From positions 572,636 to 636,635 of the forward strand of contig JAJEKV010000143.1 of the NCBI GenBank assembly GCA_021234155.1: a stretch of DNA of 64,000 nucleotides. Direction: 5' to 3'. Under the pieces are notes generated by a model. The model saw only the letters and a program-made list of their open reading frames with translations. It had not been told where the DNA came from and made no database searches. The DNA is from Isoetes taiwanensis (taxonomy: Eukaryota > Streptophyta > Lycopodiopsida > Isoetales > Isoetaceae). This document shows positions 20,365 to 33,109 of the stretch, piece after piece (within the stretch, counting starts at the first letter, position 1; every line of letters starts with the position of its first letter). The position numbers and the translations under genes were made by a program.

Positions 20365-21624
20365 ATAGCCTGCTAGGCCTAGGAAACTCCTGACTTCATG
20401 CGTATTCTTCGGTGCCGGCCAATCGATCATGGCTTCGATCTTCGCAGGATCTGTGGAAATGCCTTCTGCTGTGATCACATGCCCTAAATACTCCACTCTT
20501 TCCGTCGCGAAGTGGCACTTCGATAACTTCGCAAAGAGTTGATGCCTTCTTAACTTTTCAAGCACCTTCCTCAAATGTTGGGCGTGTTCCTCCATAGACT
20601 TGCTGTACACCAAGATATCGTCGAAGAAGACTATGATGAAGGAGTCTAGAAATTCGCGGAAGACGTCGTTCATCAACCTCATGAATGTGGCTGGCGCATT
20701 AGACAATCCAAAGGGCATGACTGTGAACTCATAGTGCCCATATCTTGTCCTGAACGCCGTCTTGTGGATGTCTTCCTCTTTGATCCTAATCTGGTGATAC
20801 CCTAATCTGAGATCTATTTTGGAGAAGATCTTCGCTCCCTGCAACTGATCCATTAGGTCATCTGACCTAGGCAAGGCATACTTATTTTTGATTTTGTGCT
20901 TATTTAACTGGCAGTAATCAATGCACATCCTAAGGCTCCCATCCTTCTTCTTCACAAAAAGAATAGGGGCTCCGAACGGGGAGACACTAGGTCTTATGAA
21001 CCCTAGGTCTAGCAATTCTTGCAACTGCTTCTTTAGCTCCGTCAAGTCCTCGGTTGACATTCTATAAGGTGCCTTGCTTGTTGGCTTCGTCCCTGGTTCA
21101 AGTGCTATTTCACACTCAACTCCTCTATAGGGCGGAAGCTGCTTAATCTCATCAGGAAACAAGTCATGAAATTCCTTGATCAACGTCGCTATCGGCTTGG
21201 GGAGCTTATTGAACTCTTTGGCCTCTTTGTCTTCCTCCGGCTCTTGATCTTCGAGCTCAAGCTTAAGGAGGTAGGCCACCTGCTGCTTCCTTATGCACTT
21301 AAGCAACTTTTCACTACTCATGCATTGCATGATTGGGGTTACTTCTTTACCTGTAATCTCGATGACCTTGCCTTCTGGAGTTGTTAAGGTCATCTTGCGC
21401 TTCGCACAATCGATGAGTGCTCCTGCTGGCTCAAGATATTCCATTCCAATAATCAGATCATACTTGCCTATATTCATGACTTCCGCTCCCAATGCAACAT
21501 TAATGCCTAGCAAGTCTACATTGAAGTTTATTCTCTTCCCTGTTGTATGCCTAACTGCCCCATTAGCTAACACAACTGGCCTGGGCTTGGACTTCAACGG
21601 CTTTAACCTTAACATGCTTACCAT
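20362..21624 (-). pseudogene. Gypsy protease C-terminus and reverse transcriptase
   Basis: This 420-codon frame starts inside the protease ([15 protein letters not shown] near residue 60) and continues into the reverse transcriptase: [71 protein letters not shown] and the catalytic [11 protein letters not shown] (Asp335-Asp336). The active-site box is FFDD rather than the more common FIDD or FVDD, a tolerated-looking change. DYCQLN replaces the usual DYR.LN. It ends at a nonsense codon after FLGLAGY. Confidence 0.9.
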
Positions 21625-23219
21625 CCTAGGGACGCAAAATTATGACTGCTCCCTGTGTCTATCAATACTATGAAGGATTTCTCTTTGGCTTTGCCCGTCG
21701 TTGAAATCACCTTGTACTGACTTTCTGCATTTTCTGTATCAATAGCTGCAAAAATGTGACACTCACCATGGATGTAATCTCGTGCTTCGTCGTCGTCCAC
21801 GTCAGTGGGTATCTCCCATCCCAGTTCTGCCAATGCCGCATTCATCACCAAGGGGCAATTGTTGGTCCTATGCCCTGGCTGGAAGCATCTGAAACATAGC
21901 TGCTTTTCTATACACTCCTGCTTCTTCTCCTTGGGGATGGACTGTAGAAATTGCCTCACCGCTTTGGAGTAGTTAGACCCACCTCCTTGCTCCTTGAAGC
22001 TCACCTGTTTCTTTTCCTGCTTGCCACCACTTGCGTTGCCTTGCTTCCCATAATTGGAGTTGTATTGCGTTCTGCTGGCTACTGGGCTTGCCGCCCTTGG
22101 GCTATAGCCTCCTGTGCTCTTCCCCTTATCCTGGAAATATTGCTGCCTTGGTGCATGCTCTTGCAGTCCTGTTCCTTGCAAGCTTACGGCCTTTGATTCT
22201 GCCTCTGACACGGTCTTTGGGTTTATTGCCCTTACGAGCTTGCGGATCTGCTCATTCAACCCTTCAATATAGCCTTCCACCGCATGCCTTTCACTCAACT
22301 TTGGCACATAAAGCCTTAGTCTCATGAATTCCTCCGTGTATTTCTGGACTGATTTGTTGTGTTGCTGCAGCCTATAGAACTGCTGCATCATGTTGCACTT
22401 ATGTTCTCTTGGCACGTAATGGCGCTTGAACGCCTTAACAAACTTCTTGAACTTGCAACTGTCCCTGCTCAGCCCATGTGCTTTGGCATACCCCTTCCAC
22501 CATATTCTGGCTGCTCCCTTGAGGTTTGCTGTTGCTACCCTGCCTTTGTCCTTATCCTTCATGCCATAGGCGTTGCCATTCTCGCTCATCTCATCGAGCC
22601 AAGCCTCTGCTTCCATTCCAGATCTGCTGTCTCCTGTGAACTGCTCTAGCTTTCTGGCTTTCCACACGTTGCTAAGCGCGGAGTCAACCTTCTTCTGGTA
22701 ATCAGATTGTGATCTGCCCTGTCCGCGGTTTGGATCTGTCGCGGTCCCCGTCTCTCCTCTTCCTGCTCCCCTCGATCCAGTGCATTGTATGGTCGGAGTC
22801 CAGGGACCCGAACTAGGAGATCTTCTCCTTCTGCTTCTCTTCCTTTGTTGTACTGTCCGGCCAGCTAGTGTTTCAGGCAAGGGCACATTCTGATCTTGTC
22901 CTCCTACCCCTGCTGCCCTTGCTAGCAATGCCCTTATGTCATGAATGTCAGATCTGATCTGGGATAGCTCTTCCTCTGGTGTTACTGCCTCAAACTCTGG
23001 GCGCAGATTCCTCGGCTGGAAGCGCCTTGGTGGGGTACGCTCTTGTTCTCGTTGCCTCTGTTCATCAATATTTCTAGGTACTCTGGCTGCATGCACATTA
23101 GAGTGAATTCTGATCATTAGTTTCTTGTTTTGGGTGTTACATTGCTTTGTTTGTTTATGCAACTTGAGGGAGCAATTGTATAAAAAAGAGACATATTTAC
23201 GGTCATAATTTATATTCAT
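21618..23219 (-). CDS. Gypsy gag and protease N-terminus
   Basis: A 533-codon frame with an Arg-rich N-terminus ([13 protein letters not shown]), a gag core near residues 185-330 ([41 protein letters not shown]), a CCHC knuckle [14 protein letters not shown] (residues 442-455) and protease active site [11 protein letters not shown] (Asp521). Gag would form the particle; the protease would mature it. The true start may be later than the ATG at 23219, because the first ~30 residues look like leader read-through. The frame changes to that of the reverse transcriptase at its end. Confidence 0.85.
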   Translation of the reverse strand: MNINYDRKYVSFLYNCSLKLHKQTKQCNTQNKKLMIRIHSNVHAARVPRNIDEQRQREQERTPPRRFQPRNLRPEFEAVTPEEELSQIRSDIHDIRALLARAAGVGGQDQNVPLPETLAGRTVQQRKRSRRRRSPSSGPWTPTIQCTGSRGAGRGETGTATDPNRGQGRSQSDYQKKVDSALSNVWKARKLEQFTGDSRSGMEAEAWLDEMSENGNAYGMKDKDKGRVATANLKGAARIWWKGYAKAHGLSRDSCKFKKFVKAFKRHYVPREHKCNMMQQFYRLQQHNKSVQKYTEEFMRLRLYVPKLSERHAVEGYIEGLNEQIRKLVRAINPKTVSEAESKAVSLQGTGLQEHAPRQQYFQDKGKSTGGYSPRAASPVASRTQYNSNYGKQGNASGGKQEKKQVSFKEQGGGSNYSKAVRQFLQSIPKEKKQECIEKQLCFRCFQPGHRTNNCPLVMNAALAELGWEIPTDVDDDEARDYIHGECHIFAAIDTENAESQYKVISTTGKAKEKSFIVLIDTGSSHNFASLGW

Positions 23220-23272
23220 ATATATACTATTGCTTTTACATGCAAAATATATAAAAGAAACATTTTTAGTTT

Positions 23273-23610
23273 CTATTCCTGGAGTTTCTTGAGGTAGTCG
23301 AGGTGGTCCTCCAAAAATTTCTTCACTTGGGCTGTGCCTATTGACCCGCCTAAGTTCCTGAGGATGTTTGCTGTCGTTCCTCCTTGGAGTGCTGCCTCTA
23401 TGTCTTCAATTCTTCTTTCTGATGTGTATGCGGCTGTCACTGCCAACCTGCCCTGTCGCCTGTAAGGGATTGCGAAGTCGAAGATAGTTAATGCAATCGC
23501 TCTCTTGATCAGGACAACATGATCGATGTTTGGCGCTAATCGAGCATGGTTTCCAAACCCTGAGAGAGCGATAAGCATAAAGACCCCTTCTTCGCCTCGT
23601 GGGCTAAATT
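23273..23610 (-). CDS. Unrecognised same-strand ORF upstream of gag
   Basis: An open minus-strand stretch with balanced composition: FMLIALSGFGNHARLAPNID, KRAIALTIFDFAIPYRRQ, RLAVTAAYTSERRIED, FLEDHLDYLKKLQE and a stop at 23273. It begins where the PIF/Harbinger sequence ends, so its start is lost. It may be an extra ORF of the gypsy family. A faint likeness (PNID, then RR, then TAA at similar spacing) to the N-terminal domain of the 13.3-14.6 kb ORF is visible but could be chance. Function unknown. Confidence 0.45.
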
Positions 23611-23614
23611 GGCG

Positions 23615-24202
23615 ATGGATAACCGCTATTCTTCCATCCAGCAGCAATGGCAGAAGATGGAGTATGCAAATCTGAAATGGACAAACATAGCGGATGGAGT
23701 ATGCAAATCTGAAATGGACAAACATAGCGGAGGAAATGCAGAAGCACGGTTACAAGGATAGAGATGGAGAAGGTTGTAGGACCAAATGGGAGAATTTGAT
23801 TGGGGAATACAAGAGTGTGAAGGATTTTCAGAAACAAACAAGAAATCCAGATTTTTTCTCTCTTTCGAGTGATGAAAGAAAGCAAAGGAAGTTGCCAAAT
23901 TTCCATCGTAGCATATTTGATGCCATGGATTCATTTCAATCATCAAGACCCAATGTGAACCCACCTAACATAGTTGACACAAGCAGGTAAACACATTGCA
24001 ACCGGATCAAATTGTTGCGCACCATCCCCAGATAGGTTCATCCGGAAAAAGGAGGAAAACCATTGGAAATAACTTGGCTGCCACCATATTAGAGGCAAAT
24101 AAGAACTTGATAGAGGCCATAAAGAATGCAAAGGAAGAGAGAAGGGAACGCACTAAAGCATTGTTGGAAATAGAGCAGGAAAAGTTGAGCAAAGGGATTT
24201 AA
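23615..24202 (+). pseudogene. PIF/Harbinger-associated Myb/SANT-like DNA-binding protein
   Basis: Plus-strand frames encode a trihelix/SANT-like domain: NLKWTNIAEEMQKHGYKDRD, CRTKWENLIGEYKSVKDFQ, and a LPNFHRSIFDAM helix. A basic coiled-coil-like tail follows (IEAIKNAKEERRERTKALLE). PIF/Harbinger elements carry such a protein beside the transposase; it recruits the transposase to element ends. A 37 bp tandem duplication (23657-23693 and 23694-23730) breaks the frame from the likely ATG at 23615, and a stop at 23988-23990 separates the tail. Confidence 0.7.
23657..23730. repeat. 37 bp tandem duplication inside the SANT ORF
   Basis: atggagtatgcaaatctgaa... starts at 23657 and again at 23694 with no differences. 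37 is not a multiple of three, so it shifts the frame. Identity implies a recent event. Confidence 0.95.
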
Positions 24203-24461
24203 ATAGGAATTTCAAAACTATTGCAAATGCATGGCGTAAAATTGCACGCAGCTTCTCAAGTGATGGTGAATAATGTTTTTTAACTTTTGTTCTCAGATTT
24301 ACTTTGTTCTAAGTTTTGGATGTCTTTCTTGCAGGTTCTCGTTCTCAGTAGGCTCTAAGAAGATTGCAGGAGAGTAGGTTAGAGCTTATTTGGCTTTGGT
24401 TTATTCTCGTTCTCAGTAGCTCTAAAAAGACTAGTAATTGCACTGATCAGTAGTTAGAATA

Positions 24462-25736
24462 ATGAGTTTAGAGGAAACAACTTTGATGTTAGCAGGGCAG
24501 ACTTTGCCGATGATTTTTAGGGGCCAACAAATGTTTTCAGATGGAAATTTAAGTGCTATGATGGAAAATAATGAAGAGGAAGACCTGCAGTTAGTTCAAC
24601 AACATGTCCAAGATCTAATCTTACTTGTAGAACAAGAGTTGTTGTCATTAGAAGATAGGTGGTGGGTCAAACCAAGGAGCTTCACTTGGTTTGACAAGTT
24701 CATGATGGGTTACTACGATGATTCAAGGTGGAAACAAAACTTTCGGATGAAGAAAGATACATTTTTTTGGTTATGTGCAAGGTTGGAACACGATGTTCAG
24801 AAATGTAATACTAAGTTTCGTGATACAGTTCCAGTCCACATTAGAGTTGGATGTACACTCTATAAGCTTTTTAGAGGTGTTGACTTTTTGGTCCTTTCGG
24901 AGAAGTTTGGGATAGGTGTCAGTACTGCCCATAAAATTTTTGTAGAAACTTGTAGAGCAGTCTGCTCTAACTTCAATGATGTAATCAGATTTCCGGTTGG
25001 CGAGGGTATGCAACAAATTATCAATGGATTTGCTCTTGTTTCTAAGATTCCTAATGTTTGTGGGATTCTTGATTGTACACATTTGGAGATCTTGCAACCC
25101 TCTGAGCCCAAGCAAGGCAGATTATTATGATAGAAAACAGAGATTTAACATAATTTTACAAGCTGTTTGTGATAGTAGCTGCAGATTTCTTGATGTTAAC
25201 ATTGGATATCCCGGAAGTGTTCCGCGACTCAAGGGTTTGGAAGAACTCATGCATTCGTCAAAAGGATTCAAAGCGTGAAATTATGCAAGAACCCATGTAG
25301 TTACCATAAATTTTGGTCTACAAGTGAAACCTATTTTGTTGGCGATAAAGGGATATACATGCGGTCCATGGCTTCTTGTCTCTTTCCTTGACAAGGTAGG
25401 GACGAGTGCATACGGTTGTTGAAGCGAGAATTCAACAAAGAACTTCGGAAAAGGCTCGTGCGTTTATTGAGCAATCCTTTGGTCTATTGAAAGGAAAGTT
25501 TAAGATTTTGGACGGGGAAAATGAAGATGAAACCAATATATGCCAATATTACAGCGCATGCATGTTGTATATTGCATAATGTTCTCATTGATATAGGTGA
25601 AGCGGATGTGAATCTGAGCTGGAAGAACTTGAGGCCGAAAGGTTGGCTAGACATGCTCAAAACATTGTCGGAGGGTGCATATAGCGGCCAGCCGGCACCG
25701 GAGGGTCCTCTTGAAGATTTGAATTTGTTGTTTTAG
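24462..25736 (+). pseudogene. PIF/Harbinger DDE transposase, frameshifted
   Basis: The first frame (24462-25130) has WWVKPRSFTWFDKFMMGYYD, FRDTVPVHIRVGCTLYKL, the helix-turn-helix-like FGIGVSTAHKIFVETC and the first catalytic Asp in CGILDCTHLEI. After a frame change near 25.1 kb come YDRKQRFNIILQAVCD and the second Asp (FLDVNIGYPGSV), then after more breaks FIEQSFGLLKGKFKIL with the catalytic Glu, ending with ITAHACCILHNVLIDIGEAD. This is the DDE_Tnp_4 order. At least three frame changes make it inactive. No terminal inverted repeats or 3 bp target duplications could be fixed by eye. Confidence 0.88.
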
Positions 25737-25959
25737 GAGAAGAATTAAGAAAGTCCATTTACGAATATCTTGTCCTCAATTTTTGAAGATGGTAATATTT
25801 TTAGCAAGCATTAGCAAAGCCTTTGTGCTTTTTTGAAGTGCTCTAACTTTAGATATGTTTTGCATATTCTGAGATGGGGACACTTGTCTCGGACTCGAGG
25901 TTTAATTCAGATCCATTTAATCTTTGCTTCTTTTTACGATATCTGCGGCATTTATCTAT

Positions 25960-26130
25960 GGCATGATTATAGACTCGTTTATAGATTATCTATGGCAGAT
26001 TATCTATGGCAGATTATAGGCTCGTTATAGATTATAGACTATAGATGGCGGATGGCGGATTATAGATTAAATGCGGATGGCGGAATGGATGATGGCGATT
26101 AATACATTAAATGCGGATGGCGGATTATAG
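25960..26130. repeat. Decayed minisatellite of gcggatggcgg and tatagatta words
   Basis: gcggatggcgg, atctatggcag and ttatagatta recur in tight succession, for example attaaatgcggatggcggat near 26066 and 26112. It follows the Harbinger element and is a local expansion with no coding content. Confidence 0.7.
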
Positions 26131-29100
26131 CCCTGAATCTGAAGCTCCATAAGTAGTAATGTAGATTATACCTCATACTTGTTCAATCATAAAGAAATAG
26201 GAAGATGGTCCTTTGCATTGGAATTTACATCTACGAATGATAGTGCATATTTAGTTGTATGATTGAGTAGCAGATTGGGTGCATAAGGCAAATGAAGCAG
26301 AATCCACTTTGCATGATTTTCATTTTGGCTTTACTACGTATTTCAAAGGTATAGATCTTTGATCGGTCATGTCAAGTTTGCGAGAATCAATGTTCGAGTT
26401 CATATGTCGTTTGCTTCTTTTCATACTAGCTATATCTTCGATAAATATCCTTTACTTTTGCGGATACTAGGTATGTCTACAAGCTATTATGGGCAATGAC
26501 AAAATGATTCGGATAAGCGATGAGATTTTTGTTCATCTGTGTAAGTTTATGAATTTACGAGATATCTCGACCAAGCATGGGTGTGCTATCTTAAAATAGA
26601 GTAGTGCTCAATTATTCCTTGGGGAGGGATAGTGGAATAACTTGTGAAGCAAGCAAGCTTTGGAAAATTATCATGCATGTCTATGAAATCCGTGCGGACT
26701 ATGAAAATTATCCGTGCAAGCTTTGGAAAATTATCGTGCATGGTTTATGAGGTCGTTTTTAAAGAGCGAAATGGGCAAAAGAAAATACGGATCTTAAATA
26801 CATGTAAAATTCGTAATTTCAAAAAGCGTCTTGCAACTTTTGTGGAAATTGATCCCGTAAGAAAAATCACTACTTTAGACCAATTTTTTGCCTTTGTGCT
26901 ATCAAATCCGGCAGTACTGGGGTAAAGGCTTCATTCATGCGGTCGATTTTGGGGATTTTTATGCCGATTTGCCCACCGTAGTCGGGTCAATGCATACACA
27001 ATATTCTTTGACTTTATTTGCTCTGATGGCGATTTGCGATGAAACCTAGGGTGCAGGAAAGTAGCAGTTGCGATGAAACCTTTCGGCCAACCTTAGGAAA
27101 TACTTAGGCACGAAACCATGAAAATGAAACTCAACCTTAGGCACGAAACCATGAAAATGAAAACTTAGGAAATACAATGATCTCAGCTAGACCTGCATTT
27201 GTTGACAATGCATCAAGTCGAGGTGGCTATTTCTTGAGTATTTCCAAGCAACAAGTTTAGTGGTTTCTAAGGAAGCCAACATTATCTACTTAAATAAACA
27301 AATAACAATTCATACCGCATTTTTGAATAATATTACGGATAATAACAGGATGCAACGTTGATTATAACTTGCTTATGTCAACGTTTTTACAATGTTGATG
27401 TGTAACATATCTTACAATATTCGTGGAACAATTTTAAGTTTATAGGAAACGATATTAGAAAATGAAAATGATCTTAGAGTGCATGCCTAAGCCTATGATT
27501 TAGACCAATGGTCCGCCTTTGCATTAAAATACATTTGTTAATTAAATTTTTGCAATTTGCAAGCCTCCACATCCTTAACCATTGTCTATGTTAACTATCA
27601 ACAAAACTTTAACCAATATAACTTCTTAACTATCTTTAACTTAACATATCTGCTTAACTGGCACTGTGAAACAAACATAGTTAAAGCTAACTTAACATAG
27701 CCCTTTAAGTGCTAGTGTGGATCACCAACCGAAGCTTTAACTTAATTTTTTAAAACTAACTTAATGGGCGTGATGGGAACGCAAATTTCATGCTTCAATT
27801 AAGTTAGCTCTAATTTAACCATCTCAATGGGAAACCATAATTTTTTCTTAGTTAGGTTAAGAGATAACCAAATAGTTAACCTAACTTAACTTAATGGCGA
27901 GTGGGAAATGGCCCATAAATAGGTATGTTTGGTAAATCCATGCATCACGAGGCTGCTTTGTATTATGCGCACAGTTGTTATAGTTGGGGTCCAAGAAGTA
28001 GCATAGTCTTTTTTGCAATTTTGGTGATGATTTGGCAGCTGTTTATTTCATTTATATGCTTTATTTGGAATCAAGAGCTATTGGGGCTATGTCTTTTGCA
28101 GATAGTGTCATGATAGTACTGGCTTGATGAATGTCCATATGGAATGTAATGTTATGTGCATTGATATTGCCTTGGGCAAGCAAAATATTTTGATTTCTTT
28201 CAGGCCAATGATGCTCCACGTTATGGCTGGTACAAGAAGTTCATACATGGCTAGTACATCAGGTATGGTTGGTACATGAAGTTCATTATTTGTCTCTTTA
28301 AGTTCTTGAAACAAAATTATAGTTGTCATCATCCCAGCTTCACACAATGGTTTGAGTTTTCCTTCACCATTCCACCAAGGTTTAATATTTTTTCTAGAGG
28401 TACACTGTGTGAAGAAATATAAGGGGGCCTATGGATTTCTTCCCAGCTTATAATGGTTATCTAGGGCATCATGTAATGTAGCACTTCCTTTGCACAAATG
28501 TCCTTGGCCAAGCTGTTGTCTTCTGCACAACAACCTGAGCACGAAAATTCTGGAAACTAGCGCATATGATGTCTTGAAGCTGCCAATCCGTGATGGTAAG
28601 TAGGGCATATTGTTAAGCCATGTATTATTTCTTTTCTGTATTCTTTTCTATGCTACTCTTGCTATTGAATAATCTTTATCTTTGCTCTTCTGTCTCTTTG
28701 TTTTGTGCTCTGTTTAAAACTAGCTATATGGCTATGGATCACAGAATTGAATTTCCTTATGCATCTGCCTTTATTGCTGGATGAGGCATCTCATAAATGT
28801 GAATGCATGCGAGCCCTATAAATGAACTGGGTTAAAGTTTTTAATTCAAATACTGTAACAAAAATCAAGAACCATTCATGGCTTATCCATCTATATGACT
28901 ATGTGATGTTACAGAGCCTAAATGTTGAGTGCTGTTTCGTATATGATTGTATCGATTTTTAACAGAATTCACGACGCTGTAAGATGGGCAGAGGTAATAA
29001 GCTATAATTTCTACTTTCCCTTTTTTCCCCCATCTTCGATTTCTGCCATTTCTTTATGATTTCTATCTGGCTTTGCAGTGTGCTTAATATAGAACATGGC

Positions 29101-31180
29101 TAGAGATTCATGAATTTATTCTTTTCTCATAACCTATTGTTTCTGATGTTCAGAGGAAGGGAATGTGTAACTTGAATGCAGTGAGCAATGGTTGGATCAA
29201 GTAAGTTGAATCTACTATTCTACTTGACATTTTAATTGTTTAGATTAGAATTAGTAGATATGACAAACAACAATTGGTAATGGTCATAACAGGATATTCT
29301 CTGACGATGAAATGGCAAAAAAGCGATAATAGATTTCTTTCATTTTTCTATGAACTCCATGCAGGCAACAGATCGTAAATGTTTCTTCACATGGAGTTTT
29401 GTCGTCAAGTGTTTGGAACTCTGTCAAATGCCTACAGCTCCTGCTTATACTTTTGAATGCTAAAATGCTTTGTAGACTTTTAGGCATGTCCTGATGGAGT
29501 GCAAAACACTAGCAGGTTGCACTCATTGTGAACTGCAAATTATTCAAATATATCGAGTTTGTTGAAACTCAGTTTTTAGTGGTACTATTTTGATGTATTA
29601 TGTCTTCCCAAGTGGCACACCTATATCGTATGATCAAGACAGTTGCAGAAGGAAGTGAACTGAGTTTTGGATGCAGTAATGGTGATAGTATTCTACAACC
29701 GCATCAGTAAGTTAAGTTAAGATTTCCACATTCTGTAACTTTAGCATCTAAAGCTGTGGCACTAAAAGCTATCTACATGCACTACAAGGCTAGAAATTGG
29801 AATATAGCAATATTTTGTTGCTCGAAGAGAAAGCGTGTTCTTGAGACGACCCTGAAATTCCAAGGTACTTTTTCTGCATTTCTTTTGCCTGGCAAATATA
29901 TTTTTTCCAGAAGATCTTAGTTGTGCATTAGCACTTGATGATCTCATGCAATTGAGACAATGACCAATGTGTGCAATATAGAGGCTCTTTATTTGTTCAA
30001 ACTCCAGCAGCATGGGCATATGAAGGTATATATCTGGGGATGTTCACGCACCGCACATTTTTGCTTTCATTGTAATCATTGAATGTTTCAGGCTCCATGG
30101 TCTTCAAGGCCCAAAGAGAGCTAGTTATTAAATAAATAAATAAATAAACAAATAATATGTACAATGTTTTCTATCTACTTTATGACATCAATCATGTTGT
30201 AGAGCTAAGCTCATGTTATGCAATGACATAAAATGGTTCATCAAGTGTGATTGGAAATGGAGAGGGCACAGATCTCCTCCATTGGTAAATGTAGCAAGTA
30301 GCTAGATCGATGTTCATGTGTGCACCTGTCCTGTGCTACTGTTCATCGACTATTGTTTCTATATCTGTATAAACCCATGGTCTTATAATGTTTATCTAAA
30401 TATTTACAATCAACACCTCATAAAATATTCAACGACAAATTAACCTAGGTTGATTTACTAGGTTATTTTCTTCAAGAGTAAAAAATGTTGCCCTCCAAGT
30501 ATACATGCAAGGGAACTTGCTTCAGGTTAGGAGGCATCACACACATTGTGTTTGTGATGGGAGATGGTTCAAGGCGTAGGCATCGATCCACATGACGCAA
30601 TTGGTGATTATAAGCTTCCCGAGTTTCTAACAAAGTATAACATTATTTTTGGTAGACCTGAGTCACGCATATGGGACATGATATCAGAGCATGTTTACAC
30701 ATTCATATTCGCCATCATATGCACGATGAGAGGAGCTTCTACATCTGTTAGCTTCGCAAATGAGCTTCACATTGAGGCGACAGACATTCCTAGAGTTCTT
30801 TGAGACAGATTCTTCACCATGTGGATTCATTGAGATTGACGGACATAACCTCGGAAAAAAAGAGGTCAATTCAAGAGATTTAAAGGAGAAAAAAATGCTT
30901 GAAAGTTATTGAAAAGAACCAGACATACTGGTTGCAACAAAATAATAAAGGAAAACATCTACAACAATGGCGAGCCATAAAACCTATGGTAAAGATTGTC
31001 ATGAAGAAGACAACAAGGGCCGAAAAGAAGAGAACCATGGGGAATATAGACCATGGAAGTTTTTGGAATTATTATTGCAAGCAAAAGCATGGAGGACAAT
31101 ATGAACCATGGAAGAAGGGAAGTAAAAAAAAAATCTAAAACCATCATCAGTTTTATCCTCTAAATCAGAAGAAAAGGAGT
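26131..31180. other. Gene-poor stretch
   Basis: No supported gene. A direct repeat (caagctttggaaaattatc, 26652 and 26718) lies in an open frame at 26644-26925 with no motif. 27.55-27.91 kb is rich in inverted taacttaa/ttaagtta words and could be a MITE, but its ends and target duplication are not clear. An ORF at 30564-30803 (IDPHDAIGDYKLPEFL...) has no family I know. An (AAAT)n run lies at about 30129-30155. Confidence 0.4.
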
Positions 31181-31188
31181 TTATTTGG

Positions 31189-32100
31189 TCCGAGAGTTGT
31201 TGGATGCACGTATCCTTCCTTTTTTGTTTCATTCCTCTCTTTTCTTCTTTTCATTTTGTTGTGCGCAAGAAGTTAAAGGAAAATATGTCTGAAGAGTAGA
31301 AGAGGAAAGAGATTGTAGACGATTATCAAGTATTTAATTAAATCTAAACAATAAAGCAACATCTCAATGTAGGATTCCAATTTCATCATTCGGGTTGGAG
31401 ATAAGGATCACTAATTTCTTCTATTTTTCATTTCGCTTGTTTGTCGTAAGCTAAAAGTAGAATTTGCTTGGAAAGCATGATTCAACCTAGATCTAAGGGC
31501 AAGATGGTTAACCAACAATTATCAAGTGTTCAAATAAATTCAAACAACGTTCCAAGACATCAATCTAAGAGTCTCTATCATATTTCTCCAACCGCCTTAT
31601 TTGGTTGTGCGTGTGGGTTTAGTTGCTTATCAATAAAAAGCAAACCGCGATGGTGTTATGATACTCCAACCAAGCTAACAAAGACGAGTCGCTTTAGATT
31701 GTTTACATTCAACTTGTTTATTATGGTTTTAAAACACACGGAATCTAAAGTGGATATTCTTTCTTTCTACCCAAAAATTAAAGGCATCATAAATTTCTTG
31801 GTAGGAGAGTTGTTGGATGCTCGGATCCTTTTTTTTTTTTTGTTTCTTGTTTCCTTTCTCTCTCTTCTTGTATGCATTCAATTCAATTAATTTGATTTTG
31901 TTGGGTGCAATAAGTTAAAAGAAGAATGTGCCTGGAAAGCAAGAGAGAAAAGGGATCTTGGACCAACTAGTTTAATACATGTTGGACGTCATGCATTTGG
32001 AGAATAATTCCAACCGCGTTCATTTGGAGATAAGGATTGATTTCCAACTGCGCCATTTGGAGAATAAGTTAAGAGTAGAATTTGCGTGGGAAGAAGGAGA
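31189..32100. repeat. Dispersed repeat family, copies at 31.2-32.1 kb
   Basis: Related blocks share gagagttgttggatgc (31189 and 31806), gtagaatttgcttggaaagca (31456; variants near 31920 and 32070) and catttggagataaggat/catttggagaataa words. Another copy lies at 36.16-36.41 kb and a weaker one near 41.47 kb. No coding capacity; a non-autonomous element family is likely. Confidence 0.6.
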
Positions 32101-32109
32101 AAAAGACGA

Positions 32110-33100
32110 ATCTAAGTGCGATGGTTAATCAACAACTATCAAGTGTTGAAAGAACTTCTCAGTTGTTGCAGTCTCTTCGCCATTGTGTGGCGTTTGGGAA
32201 GCCGTCTGTGCATGTGGAGTTGCCCTGGGCACTGTTGTATGGTCTCCGGCCTTTCCCACATGCATCCCCTTTTCTCACAGGAGTGTTGCGGGCTTGGGAT
32301 CATGTGCGTGTGCTCTTCCAGCTAGATTATGCCTCAGTTTATCACCATTCTTCTCCTTTCTTGTGGGTTCCTTTACCCCTCACAAGACTTGCCCTTGGTC
32401 GCCATCATGCATGCTCTGACGCAGGCTTGGTGGAGGCTTAGCCGCCAGGCTCACCTTTGGAGGATTGGTATTGGGGTGGAATTATTCCTAGCTTCGCGGG
32501 AGTTCTTTTCGAGCTCGCTTTGCCTCGAGGGGCGTGGTAGAAATTTTATTCGGGAGCACGGGTGGGGAGTATTCCGCTACACATACCTATAGTCCCCGCG
32601 ATGATGTGGTGGTGCAGGTTTGGAAGGTTCATCCGGATGTTGTGTCTTCTTGCTTTGTGCGGTCTTGTTATTCGCAGGGTGGCTATTCATGACACACCGC
32701 CCCCGCCCGTGCAAGTGGTCTCTGCGCCTTCCGGTTCTCGATGGCGCGGTTTGGGCGTGGACATGGAGCTCACTTCCCCACCGAAGGTTAGGGTGCTTCG
32801 TGGCGTGTGGTGCACCACCGGGGACGTGGTGAATGCCCTTGTGAGTCGGTTTAAGGTAGGGTGTGAGCCCTCTCGCCCTTGTTGTGGCCTTCATCGTGGA
32901 GACCGTGGAGCATTGTCCGGTTTTATGCCCTCACTTGCGCCGCCTGGGATTGGGTTAGGGCTCTATTTCGTGAGATTGACTAGCCGCCAGATTCTTCGCT
33001 TCATGTGTCGGTGTTGTCGCGTCTTCGGACGTCTCGTACTTGTATGGTAATGCGATTTTACGCATCTTTATCGCAGGGTAACGCCGGGGCTAAAGGTAAC
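32110..33100 (+). mobile_element. LINE 3' fragment with zf-RVT-like region
   Basis: A GC-richer island whose plus-strand frames give fragments typical of the C-terminus of plant L1-type polymerases: QAWWRLSRQAHLWRIGI, and near 32.9 kb VETVEHCPVLCPHLRR in one frame followed by WDWVRALFREID in another. This matches the zf-RVT pattern (ETVEHLF..C) of LINE ORF2. Frame changes and stops are frequent. It ends in a T/A-rich tail near 33.1 kb. Confidence 0.5.
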
Positions 33101-33109
33101 GCATCAATT

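Larger units (their letters stand above)
18864..23219 (-). mobile_element. Ty3/gypsy retrotransposon body, mutated
   Basis: Minus-strand order is gag, CCHC knuckle, protease, reverse transcriptase, RNase H, integrase, which is Ty3/gypsy order (integrase after RNase H). Frame changes near 21.62 and 19.19 kb and stops at 20364-20362 and 20061-20059 disable it. The integrase ends abruptly near 18.95 kb, just beyond the catalytic Glu region, where LTR sequence of the neighbouring element begins. No 5' LTR lies above 23.2 kb; a PIF/Harbinger element occupies that side. Confidence 0.9.

Noticed and set aside
27550-27910. MITE with taacttaa inverted words
   Set aside because: Repeated words are clear, but no terminal inverted repeat or target duplication could be fixed.
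32562-33050. Novel Cys/Arg-rich protein
   Set aside because: The other frames show LINE zf-RVT signatures here; the 162-codon frame is an out-of-frame reading of decayed LINE sequence.
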